From CAVZQN01 sp963837395 (lineage in GTDB: Bacteria > Acidobacteriota > HRBIN11 > JAKEFK01): DNA of 64,000 bases. Shown piece after piece: positions 33,901 to 40,632 of the stretch (positions within the stretch are counted from its first letter, which is position 1; each line of letters begins with the position of its first letter). The notes beneath the pieces are model-generated. The model did no database searches. It worked only from the letters and a program-made list of their open reading frames with translations, and was not told where the DNA came from. Made by a program: the position numbers and the translations under genes. The stretch spans positions 434,001-498,000 of the forward strand of contig CAWINI010000002.1 of NCBI GenBank assembly GCA_963837395.1, given 5' to 3'.

Positions 33901-34298
33901 CCGAGAGCGTGATCATGGAAAATGCGGAATATGCGGCAGACATGCTTTCACAACTTCGAGATCTCCGCGTACAAATCAATGTTGACGATTTTGGGACCGG
34001 TTATTCTTCGCTCAGTTATTTGCACCGCTTTCCAGTAAACAATTTGAAAATCGATCAATCTTTTGTTTCGCGGATCGGAGTCGATGAGGAGAATTCTGAA
34101 ATTATCAGCACCATTTTAACTCTGGCCCGAAATCTGGGAATGGATGTCATTGCCGAAGGTGTAGAAACAAAAGAACAGTTACATCATTTGCAGGCCCTTG
34201 GATGCGAACAAGGACAAGGGTTTTATTTTTCAGTGCCTGTGGACAACGAAAAAGCCTCAGCATTAATTGAAACCATGGGTGCTATTGTTCTGGCCTGA
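30978..34298 (+). CDS. REC-PAS(x4)-GGDEF-EAL cyclic-di-GMP signalling protein
   Basis: A 1,106-residue cytoplasmic regulator. A receiver domain (about 3-120, phospho-acceptor Asp54 in LVLMDI, Lys in LLKPI) is followed by four PAS domains (about 135-245, 255-370, 420-540, 545-665), with a coiled coil at about 370-415. A GGDEF domain has GGDEF at 752-756 and an intact inhibitory RxxD site (RPGD, 743-746). The EAL domain has EAL at 880-882 and DDFGTGYSSLSYL. Both catalytic motifs are intact, so it could make or degrade cyclic di-GMP in response to phosphorylation and PAS ligands. There are no membrane segments. The start is a GTG with a rather close GCGGAG. A cognate histidine kinase is not nearby. 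Its 3' end overlaps the opposite-strand propeller gene by 76 bases. Confidence 0.93.
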   Translation: MPTNILVVEDEGSVGLLLKQMLESFGYLVPAVVMNGRDAIRVASELHPDLVLMDILLGGDLDGVGAALQIRENYDIPVIYVTGYGDENTIQRAKLSNPSGFLLKPIKGNELRAAIELALHARKHKPVEAKQDWSVNALKSMVDPVIVTDDRGHIAFMNTPSEAITGWPLADAKGQPLTEVFNVKKETTANLTDSSVTAAFRDQAVLWSRNQERVPIDYSVGMIRDHAGKSSGFIVSFRDITQRQRMEEVLRESRRKYKELVNSIEGVVWEADGETHRFFFVSKQAQRMFGYQLAEWINDPDFWKNHVDPSDRDWAVNYSQRSTHKRKDFLMEYRMVDREGHTVWVRDIVNVIAEENYPVKLRGVMIDITKLKHAEEALRRAHDDLEKRVQERTAELSEAVTKLRREIEERQRVEAALLESEQKYRTLVEGMSEGMVQVNAFNIVEFVNDRFCEMTGLTREEVLGHKVSEVLFRSLPSGEEEAQFQGLSVDQEIKLRSKTGSAAWVRISGAPMFDSRGEVIGSIGILTDITVRRQAEEALRESEERYALAARGANDGLWDWNLKTNEVYYSPRWKEMLGWDESSITNNPEEWFRRVNPDDIDRVKTGLVTHLEGLTPHFENEHRMMHRDGTYRWMLTRGVAVRDQSNKATRLAGSQTDITERKNQEEQLLHDAFHDALTNLSNRALFMDRLAGAVARARRREDYWFAVLFLDIDRFKVVNDSLGHIVGDLLLIAIARRLEICLRPGDTVARLGGDEFAILLEDISDISDSIRVAERIQKELQHAFNLSGYEVFASASIGIAPGSSSYERAEDILRDADTAMYRAKALGRNRHQVFDKAMHARAVALLQLETDLRRAVERNEFLLYYQPIVSFQTGKMYGFEALIRWNHPERNMVSPMEFIPVAEETGLIIPIGRWVLREACKQMKEWHVMYPELSPLTVSVNLSGKQLSQPDLIQDIKTILQETELDPSFLELEITESVIMENAEYAADMLSQLRDLRVQINVDDFGTGYSSLSYLHRFPVNNLKIDQSFVSRIGVDEENSEIISTILTLARNLGMDVIAEGVETKEQLHHLQALGCEQGQGFYFSVPVDNEKASALIETMGAIVLA

Positions 34299-35329
34299 AC
34301 CTTTGGTACTTCCCGGCCGCCGTTTGCGGAAGAAGAAATAAAAGTCTTTTGCTGAACATAAGCTACCTCCAATAATTTTCCCCCTGACCAGACATAAAGC
34401 TGCTTACCATTTGTTGTTATTGCTGTTACAGGAAACTCGCTAACCTCGATCCAATGCCAGCGTCCTGCAGATTGAAATACAACAGAACCATCAAGAGTGC
34501 CGAACCATGGATCACCGCGACAGATTGTTGATGCGTTTACTGAATTCAGATTTAGATTGCGCCGGGCAAACACATGTCGATGCCAATTTCCTCGCGATAG
34601 TTGAAGAAAACCATCTTGATCCGTACCTGCGAAAATTCCGATCGGCGTTGAAATTACAGTTGCGAAAACTCCCCTTTCTGGAATAAAACCATCCGGCAAA
34701 AACAATTTTGTTCCAGCCTTGTTCCAAATTTTCAGTCCGGAGTCTGTGGATATCAGCAAACCACGTGGATGTAAGGCTACTGAATAAGAACGTTCAGTAA
34801 ACCCGTTATTATGTGCTTCTATATCATTTGTGGCTGCCTGAAAAATGCCGGCAGATGTTGCGAATAGAATCGCATTTTGAGTTTCCAGGCCAGCAACCGG
34901 AATAATTCCTGATGGAAATTGAACTTGCCTGATCTTTTTGATGCCTCGATACAGCGATGCATATTCTTTTTCTAATATCCAAACACCTTCGGCAGAAGAA
35001 AATAATCCCGTAACCGCACTTTGAAATACCATGTCTGTTAGTTCATTCATTCTAACGGAATAAAAATATGGACCTCCCTCCAGTGAAGAGAGCCACAGAT
35101 TACCGTCCGGATCAAATGCCATATTGGTGATTAAGTCAGGGATCTCGAGCCCGGTATTTATGAGTACAGCCGACGCCCGATAGATGCGAGTGAGAGGGAC
35201 TGCTTTGTTACTTACATCCGGCGCCGGCGAAGAAGTGGGAATTCGGAGAATTTGTGTGGGATAAACCGCTGCTGCCAATAGCAGCAACGGAAGTGGTATC
35301 AATACAAACAACAACGATGTCTTTTTCAT
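34223..35329 (-). CDS. Exported beta-propeller protein of unknown function
   Basis: A 368-residue protein with a hydrophobic N-terminus (SLLFVLIPLPLLLLAAAVYP) that is a signal peptide or anchor. Repeated short blades follow, such as MAFDPDGNLWLSSLEGG, SVALHPRGLLISTDSGLKIW and GIFAGTDQDGFLQLSRGNW, like the ligand-sensing propellers of two-component-type regulators. No catalytic motif is seen. The last 25 codons overlap, tail to tail, the EAL-domain gene. That overlap might be a recent extension because the final stretch (SINAEAFSLSTGTEK) looks uncharacteristic of a propeller. Possibly a sensor partner of the neighbouring cyclic-di-GMP protein; this is a guess. Confidence 0.65.
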   Translation of the reverse strand: MKKTSLLFVLIPLPLLLLAAAVYPTQILRIPTSSPAPDVSNKAVPLTRIYRASAVLINTGLEIPDLITNMAFDPDGNLWLSSLEGGPYFYSVRMNELTDMVFQSAVTGLFSSAEGVWILEKEYASLYRGIKKIRQVQFPSGIIPVAGLETQNAILFATSAGIFQAATNDIEAHNNGFTERSYSVALHPRGLLISTDSGLKIWNKAGTKLFLPDGFIPERGVFATVISTPIGIFAGTDQDGFLQLSRGNWHRHVFARRNLNLNSVNASTICRGDPWFGTLDGSVVFQSAGRWHWIEVSEFPVTAITTNGKQLYVWSGGKLLEVAYVQQKTFISSSANGGREVPKVQARTIAPMVSINAEAFSLSTGTEK

Positions 35330-35333
35330 ATAG

Positions 35334-35431
35334 AAACCGGGGCTTTTGCGGTGGTGGGGCGCGAAAGCCCGGCCTCAGATTTCTTTCTAAAGCCGGGCCC
35401 CGCTCCCAACCTCCGTGGGGCACCGGCTTTT
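35334..35431. repeat. GC-rich imperfect repeat (AAAGCCCGGCC / AAAGCCGGGCC)
   Basis: Several GC-rich words (AAAGCCCGGCCTC, AAAGCCGGGCCCC, ACCGGGGCTTTT and CACCGGCTTTTAT) occur in inverted and direct arrangement between two divergent genes. They resemble the palindrome at 16655, suggesting the same dispersed family. Confidence 0.5.
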
Positions 35432-35545
35432 ATGTTGAGCAAAAAGCATGCCTGATGAAAATCACTCTATTTCGCTCCAGAACTTCGTTGCTGACTGGCC
35501 ACAAGTTGCGTATCTGCATACACGCAATTAAACTGAGGAATATCA

Positions 35546-36346
35546 ATGCAATCGGTTATTTCAAGTTTTTCAGATCGTTACAGTCTTTTCGCTGATGCTC
35601 CTGATTTAATACAGTTGAAGCGCATCGGTGCGGCCTTTTCGTATTTGCCTTACGAAAACGTCACAAAAATTTTGAAAGAAGCCCGAAGTTCAAATATTCA
35701 TCAGAAGCTTCGAAAAACTGATGAAGTGTTAAGCGATCATTTACGCTGGAATACCGGGGGTACTTGTTTTTCACTTTGCAATGCGTTGTTATCCGTTCTG
35801 AAAAATTCCGGTTTTGAAGCATTCATTGCAATGGCCGACATGCATTACGGAGTCAATATCCATTGTGTTGTGGTAGTTGCGATACCTGAAGGACGTTTTC
35901 TTTTAGATCCAGGTTATCTGCTGCATGATCCAATCCAATTGCCGGATTCCGGTTTTGAACAAATCACAAAAACTCCCATGAATGCTGTGGTTCTTCGGAA
36001 TGAAGGCCATGAAAATTTTTCCCTTTTCACAATTGAGCCCGCACAACACAAATGGCGATATCGGCTTAGAGCTTTTCCGGTAACTACTGAAGAATTCGAA
36101 GCCCACTGGATCCATTCGTTTTCATTGAACAGCATGGAACATCTCATGATGACCCGACTGGATAATCGTGGGAGGCTTTATTTCCGAAAAAATCACCTGG
36201 AACATGTTAATGAATCAAAAAGAACGATCCTTACCAAGCCTGAAGCCAGCGATCTTTCGGGATTATTCGGCGTTCCTTCAGATTTAATAAGCCGGGCACG
36301 TAACGTCTTGCTTGCACGTCCACACAAGACAACAGTGCTTTCTTAA
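35546..36346 (+). CDS. Arylamine N-acetyltransferase family protein
   Basis: A 266-residue protein of the NAT family: LPYENVTKIL near the N-terminus, then the nucleophile Cys74 in NTGGTCFSLCNALL, His106 in NIHCVVVV and Asp121 in LLDPGY. The cysteine-protease-like triad is complete. NATs transfer acetyl groups from acetyl-CoA to arylamines, and relatives act in natural-product biosynthesis as amide synthases; the natural substrate is not predictable. Length is close to the usual 270-280. The ATG is preceded by GAGGA with good spacing. DUF4416 follows after three bases, so these two genes form an operon. Confidence 0.87.
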   Translation: MQSVISSFSDRYSLFADAPDLIQLKRIGAAFSYLPYENVTKILKEARSSNIHQKLRKTDEVLSDHLRWNTGGTCFSLCNALLSVLKNSGFEAFIAMADMHYGVNIHCVVVVAIPEGRFLLDPGYLLHDPIQLPDSGFEQITKTPMNAVVLRNEGHENFSLFTIEPAQHKWRYRLRAFPVTTEEFEAHWIHSFSLNSMEHLMMTRLDNRGRLYFRKNHLEHVNESKRTILTKPEASDLSGLFGVPSDLISRARNVLLARPHKTTVLS

Positions 36347-36349
36347 TTC

Positions 36350-36871
36350 ATGTCTCCTGAGAGTGTTTCCCCGGTTAAATTATTTGTTGTAACTCTTCAT
36401 CGCGATCCTGAAATTCTTCAAAACGTAACTTCAGACATGATCAAGGCGTTTGGTCCAATTGATTGGGAAAGCGAAAATTTTCCTTTTGATGTGACCAACT
36501 ATTATGAAAAAGAAATGGGCACAGAACTTTTACGAAAGTTTTATTCTTTTCAGAATTTGATCATGCCTGGTGAAATTGCAGGGATAAAACTTCTTACGAA
36601 TGAACTGGAAAATAAATACAGCAAGGCAAAAGGAAGACAGATTAATCTGGATCCTGGTTATCTTGATACTTATAAATTGGTATTGGCATCAACCAAATTT
36701 GGCGGACAAAAAATTTATGTTGGCCAGGGGATTTATGCAGACATGACTCTGGTGATGTATAAGGGCCAGTGGGAATCTTTTGCATGGGGATTTCCCGATT
36801 TCAAATCACATCGCTATGATACTGTGCTTTCAAAAATTCGGGACTTGTATAAAAGTTCAGGGCGGGTCTAA
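36350..36871 (+). CDS. DUF4416 family protein
   Basis: A 173-residue protein that matches the DUF4416 family by the string NFPFDVTNYYEKEMG, RKFYSFQNLIMPGEIAGIK, NLDPGYLDTYKLVLAS and the downstream FPDFKSHRYD. Its function is unknown; it is soluble and usually occurs near metabolic genes in deep-branching bacteria. It starts three bases after the N-acetyltransferase stop codon with no separate ribosome binding site, so translation is coupled. Its stop codon lies in the loop of a strong terminator hairpin. Confidence 0.88.
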   Translation: MSPESVSPVKLFVVTLHRDPEILQNVTSDMIKAFGPIDWESENFPFDVTNYYEKEMGTELLRKFYSFQNLIMPGEIAGIKLLTNELENKYSKAKGRQINLDPGYLDTYKLVLASTKFGGQKIYVGQGIYADMTLVMYKGQWESFAWGFPDFKSHRYDTVLSKIRDLYKSSGRV

Positions 36872-36880
36872 GACCCGCCC
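36860..36880. terminator. Hairpin with the DUF4416 stop codon in its loop
   Basis: GGGCGGGTC pairs perfectly with GACCCGCCC around TAA, which is the stop codon of the upstream gene. A short T-containing tail follows. It lies between convergent genes and could serve both. Confidence 0.75.
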
Positions 36881-36891
36881 TTAGTATTGTG

Positions 36892-37050
36892 CTAAGCGGT
36901 TTTCAGAACGGAATATGCCGCATATAGAATCACGCCAATGATCGCTGCAAACAACGCGAATGCAAAAAGCTTGAAAAACAGGAATTTTACGATGCCCAGC
37001 GCGATCACAAATCCCAGAACCAGAATTAAAAGCCTGAATAAGAATCTCAT
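36892..37050 (-). CDS. Small membrane protein
   Basis: A 52-residue protein made almost wholly of two hydrophobic helices (LLILVLGFVIALGIVKFLF and FALFAAIIGVILYAAYSV) separated by a short basic turn. The ATG at 37050 has AGGTGG 8 bases upstream, favouring it over the longer reading from 37128. It sits 55 bases downstream of the zinc-finger anti-sigma gene on the same strand and may belong to that stress regulon. Function unknown. Confidence 0.6.
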   Translation of the reverse strand: MRFLFRLLILVLGFVIALGIVKFLFFKLFAFALFAAIIGVILYAAYSVLKTA

Positions 37051-37105
37051 CTTGAAAACCACCTCATATAAATAAAAACGCAAATTCCGAATAAAAGTTT
37101 CGTTT

Positions 37106-38092
37106 TTACAGCTTTCCCGAGGGAGCACTCAACCGCATAATTTCGGCATACAGCCGTTTGACCTCGGGCTGATCGGGAGCTTCATGGTGAAGGGTGGCAA
37201 TCTCTATCCGGGCATGATCAAAATGTCCGGTTTTTAAGGCGAGATTTACTAGAAATATGCACCGTTCAAATGAATGCGGATGAATGTCATGCGAAAGACT
37301 GCATAACTTAAAAGCTTTCTCAGGCTGATTCAATCTGTAATAACAGTGCGCCAGTAAGAAAAGCGAAGCAGAATGATCCGGCTGTTTCTGAACAACATTT
37401 TCAAAGTCAGACCTTGCTTTGTCAAATTGAAGGCTACGAAATGCCTGTAAACCTTGTTCAAAAGAAGTTTGTAAATTTTCTTTCAATGGTTCCGATGTTT
37501 CCATCAGTGCGGAATAATTAATTTGATCCGGTTCCTGAATCCGGGCTAGTGCGCGAAGTTCATTATTGGCCGCTTTGTCAGTTGATTTCTGCCAGAAAAT
37601 AAATGTGGAAAGCGCGAGAACTACTGCCGCCGCTGCAGCTAGTGCGGATTGGAACCAATTGTGTGAAAAACTTTCCTGCTTCTTGTGTGAACCTTCCAAA
37701 TCCTTCAACCATTTCATCTCTTCAGCACAAAGTTTGCATCCTTCCAAATGTTTCTCGATTCTTGTGACTTTCAGTGCTGAAAGAGACGCTCTATCAAATT
37801 GATAATGATCAAGCGTTTCACTGGATGGACAAACCATAAACGGGACTTCATCGGTCGTTCTTAAATCATTGATATTTTGTAATGCCTGAAATTCTTCCAT
37901 GCAGAATGAACATTTTTGTAAATGAAGCCCTAGTTTTTCACGCGATGTTTCATCCAACTCGCCTTCTTGATAGGCACTCAAAGCCAGCATCCGCGCTACA
38001 GGCAGAGTTTCCTGAGGATTGCGTGATCGGAAAAATTCAGGATCTACGCAGATCTCGGTACGTAATGGAATCAAATTATCTCTCTTATTCAT
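37106..38092 (-). CDS. Zinc-finger anti-sigma factor with TPR domain
   Basis: A 328-residue protein with two zinc-binding anti-sigma (ZAS) motifs: HLQKCSFC (about 57-64) and HLEGCKLC (about 115-122). A membrane helix follows (about 150-168, SALAAAAAVVLALSTFIFW), and then a periplasmic C-terminal part with TPR helices (about 210-325; QGLQAFRSLQFDKARSDFENVV). This is the standard membrane anti-sigma layout. The cytoplasmic ZAS modules should hold the ECF sigma factor encoded 10 bases upstream. The tandem ZAS arrangement is unusual, and the TPR part may sense envelope proteins. The start ATG lies within a good polycistronic spacing. Confidence 0.82.
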   Translation of the reverse strand: MNKRDNLIPLRTEICVDPEFFRSRNPQETLPVARMLALSAYQEGELDETSREKLGLHLQKCSFCMEEFQALQNINDLRTTDEVPFMVCPSSETLDHYQFDRASLSALKVTRIEKHLEGCKLCAEEMKWLKDLEGSHKKQESFSHNWFQSALAAAAAVVLALSTFIFWQKSTDKAANNELRALARIQEPDQINYSALMETSEPLKENLQTSFEQGLQAFRSLQFDKARSDFENVVQKQPDHSASLFLLAHCYYRLNQPEKAFKLCSLSHDIHPHSFERCIFLVNLALKTGHFDHARIEIATLHHEAPDQPEVKRLYAEIMRLSAPSGKL

Positions 38093-38102
38093 TTAGTTGC
38101 CA

Positions 38103-38687
38103 CTAGAAATCAAAAACTTCTGTAAAGCCGCGTTCCTTCATAATCTCCGAAAGCAGCTTTTTACCTTTATGAATTCTTGAAGAAACCGTATTGATCGGGA
38201 TTTTCAAATCCTCTGCTATATCTTCATAGCTCTTGTCTTTAAACACTCGAAGTTCCAGAACACTCCGATAAGCCTCAGGCAGCATCGATATCAGATTGCG
38301 AATAATTTCACGTCCTTGTTTTACTGAAAAGCTATACTCTGGTTCAGCAGAATCATCCGCCGGAATTTCGGTATCTTCCATGACCTTTCGAAAAATTTTG
38401 CCACGCTTTAATGTGTTTTCGCGTCGGTACCTTTGGAATACTGTCACACGTGCAATACGATAAACATACGTACTCAGCATGGATTTTCCTTGAAAAGAAC
38501 TTCCTCCTGAAATTAACTGCAGATAAATCTCGTGAAGCATCTCTTCACGATCTTGAGGATTAGAAAGTGCGCGACGAAGCAAGGCGGCAATTGGCCGGGA
38601 GTCTTTTAAATATTTGACAAATAATTCTTCCGCGGCCTGTTGATCGCCTTCCCGTGCTCGTTTTAGAAGTTGAACTTCGTAATTCAC
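38103..38687 (-). CDS. ECF RNA polymerase sigma factor
   Basis: A 194-residue sigma-70 family ECF factor. Region 2 covers about residues 15-90 (REEMLHEIYLQLIS, STYVYRIARVTVFQRYRRE) and region 4 about 125-180 (LPEAYRSVLELRVFKDKSYEDIAEDLKIPINTVSSRIHKGKKLL). There is no region 3. It starts with GTG, which overlaps by four bases (GTGA) the stop codon the preceding propeller gene would have if its frameshift were repaired. The partner anti-sigma gene follows 10 bases downstream, so the pair probably responds to an envelope signal. Confidence 0.93.
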   Translation of the reverse strand: MNYEVQLLKRAREGDQQAAEELFVKYLKDSRPIAALLRRALSNPQDREEMLHEIYLQLISGGSSFQGKSMLSTYVYRIARVTVFQRYRRENTLKRGKIFRKVMEDTEIPADDSAEPEYSFSVKQGREIIRNLISMLPEAYRSVLELRVFKDKSYEDIAEDLKIPINTVSSRIHKGKKLLSEIMKERGFTEVFDF

Positions 38688-38727
38688 TCTGCCCGCTCTA
38701 AATGACTAAAAACTCCACGATCAGTTC

Positions 38728-40611
38728 CTACAAGATAATGTTCCGGATTTGCTGGATCCGTAAGAATCGTCCAAATTGCAAAAGGCCCGGCCCTTCATTA
38801 CCAAAAGGCTTCCAATGATCGCCGCCATCCTGCGTCACAAATACTCCAGCTTCTCCGGCGACATACAATTCATTGGATCCCGTCGGACCGAAAGAAAGGG
38901 AATTGAGCCATGCATCCGGAAGTCCGTCGCTCTTGCGAACCCAATCGAGACCACCGTTGGTGCTTTTAAATATGGATGTGTATGTACTGATGTACATGGT
39001 ATTCAAATCCTCAACATCGAAAACAATATCTCGAATCGAACTACCATCTAAACTTTTCAAACTGGTCCAGGAATTTCCGCCGTTTTCGCTGCGATACAAT
39101 TTGCCACCGCCTGTTCCTGCAAATAACAAATCATTTTTCGCAGGATGAACTGCAATTATCCAGATATCTTTATCAACTATTCCTTTATTAATCAGATTCC
39201 AAGTTTTGCCCTGATCGGTTGATTTTGCAATTCCCTGTGGCAAAGATTTTTGATCCTGTTTCAAAAATGGCGCAAGATAAATGATCTGTGGATTTATCGG
39301 ATCGAATACCACGCAATGACTGCATCCATAATTTACTCCTGCATATGGACTCCTCATTTGCCACGTCTTGCCGCCATCAATACTTAAACTGATCGCACCG
39401 GCAGATTTTTTCCTGTAACCACCCACTGCAATTAACTTCGCATCTTTGGGATGAATAGCAAGATCGCTGATCCAAAACGTCGATACTTGTCCCTTTAACA
39501 AAAGATCCCAGGTATTTCCGCCATCGTTTGACTCAAAAGCTTGCTGCCCGCCAACCGCAAAAAATCTTCCGGATTGAGACGGATCAGCAGCAAGACGAAC
39601 GACGTTCAATGAATCCAGTTTTTCATTTACAGTTTCCCATGTACGGCCAGAATCAATTGAACGAAAAATTCCTCCGCCGAATCCACCAACAAACACAATG
39701 CGAGGATTTAATGGATGCACGGCGACTCCCAACAAAATTCCATTTAGAAATGGATGCGGCGTGAACCATTGCCATGTTGCGCCGCCATCTGTGCTTTTCA
39801 AAGCACCTTCACCAACGCCGTAAACTTCGCGCGAATCCGAAGGATTGATTGCAAAACTCCAGATGTAACATTCGCATCTACGTGATTTCCAATTTTTTCC
39901 GGCATTGATTGTTCGAAAAATTCCATTAGCCCCGCCTGCATAAAGTGCCATGCTGTCTTTCGGATCGATTTTTAATGCATGCACTTCTTTTGTGAATTTG
40001 AGCCCTTGATACGCCGGCTGCCATGATTGGCCACCGTTTGAGCTTCGATAAACAATTCTGTTTGGCAAAAGAACGTAAACAATCCTGCCATTGTTGGCCA
40101 CTTCGACTTGCGGAATATCTGCACAGCAAGCCGAAATATTTTTCCATTTCAACCCGGAATTTTTTTGACTCCATGTAGCACCGCCATCGGTACTTTTGAA
40201 AACGCCATTGTAAAAGCTGACTGCATATAAAATCTGCGGATCCTTTGGATCGAACTCCAGATCATGAAAAAAATCGCCTTCAAACGTGTAATGCGAAAAC
40301 AATTCCCATGTTTCACCAAAATCATTGCTGCGAAAAATGCCGTGTCCGGAACTTGCTGCAAGAATTGATGAAGGATTTCGCGGATGAATTCGAATTACAT
40401 ATTCACCTGGCGGAAGATTGACGCGGCTCCATGTTTTGCCAGTATCAGTACTGCGGAACAAACCTTCTAAACCGCTGGCGAAAATCAGGTTTTCTTTTTG
40501 TGGATGAAACGCAAACGATTGAAACGACCCGCCGTACGGCCCATGATTGACCCACGAATCAGCATTAGCAATCGAAGCGCAAAAAAGAAGAATGAGGCTA
40601 ATTCTACTCAT
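38728..40611 (-). CDS. Exported sialidase-like (BNR/VPS10-type) propeller protein, 3' end frameshifted
   Basis: A 627-residue exported protein: a signal peptide (SLILLFCASIANA) then about a dozen BNR-type blades with the Asp-box SxDxGxTW, for example FRSTDTGKTWSRV, FKSTDGGATW and SIDGGKTWQM. These are double-propeller proteins of the sortilin/xyloglucanase type; no catalytic residues can be assigned, so binding or structural function is as likely as hydrolysis. At about 38787 the frame shifts. The other frame continues IWTILTDPANPEHYLVG and ends at 38684. With one extra C the protein would read on as a normal blade ending in RGVFSHLERAE, and its stop would overlap the sigma start. Confidence 0.85.
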   Translation of the reverse strand: MSRISLILLFCASIANADSWVNHGPYGGSFQSFAFHPQKENLIFASGLEGLFRSTDTGKTWSRVNLPPGEYVIRIHPRNPSSILAASSGHGIFRSNDFGETWELFSHYTFEGDFFHDLEFDPKDPQILYAVSFYNGVFKSTDGGATWSQKNSGLKWKNISACCADIPQVEVANNGRIVYVLLPNRIVYRSSNGGQSWQPAYQGLKFTKEVHALKIDPKDSMALYAGGANGIFRTINAGKNWKSRRCECYIWSFAINPSDSREVYGVGEGALKSTDGGATWQWFTPHPFLNGILLGVAVHPLNPRIVFVGGFGGGIFRSIDSGRTWETVNEKLDSLNVVRLAADPSQSGRFFAVGGQQAFESNDGGNTWDLLLKGQVSTFWISDLAIHPKDAKLIAVGGYRKKSAGAISLSIDGGKTWQMRSPYAGVNYGCSHCVVFDPINPQIIYLAPFLKQDQKSLPQGIAKSTDQGKTWNLINKGIVDKDIWIIAVHPAKNDLLFAGTGGGKLYRSENGGNSWTSLKSLDGSSIRDIVFDVEDLNTMYISTYTSIFKSTNGGLDWVRKSDGLPDAWLNSLSFGPTGSNELYVAGEAGVFVTQDGGDHWKPFGNEGPGLLQFGRFLRIQQIRNIIL

Positions 40612-40632
40612 TAAAACTCAGCATCTCAGCGG

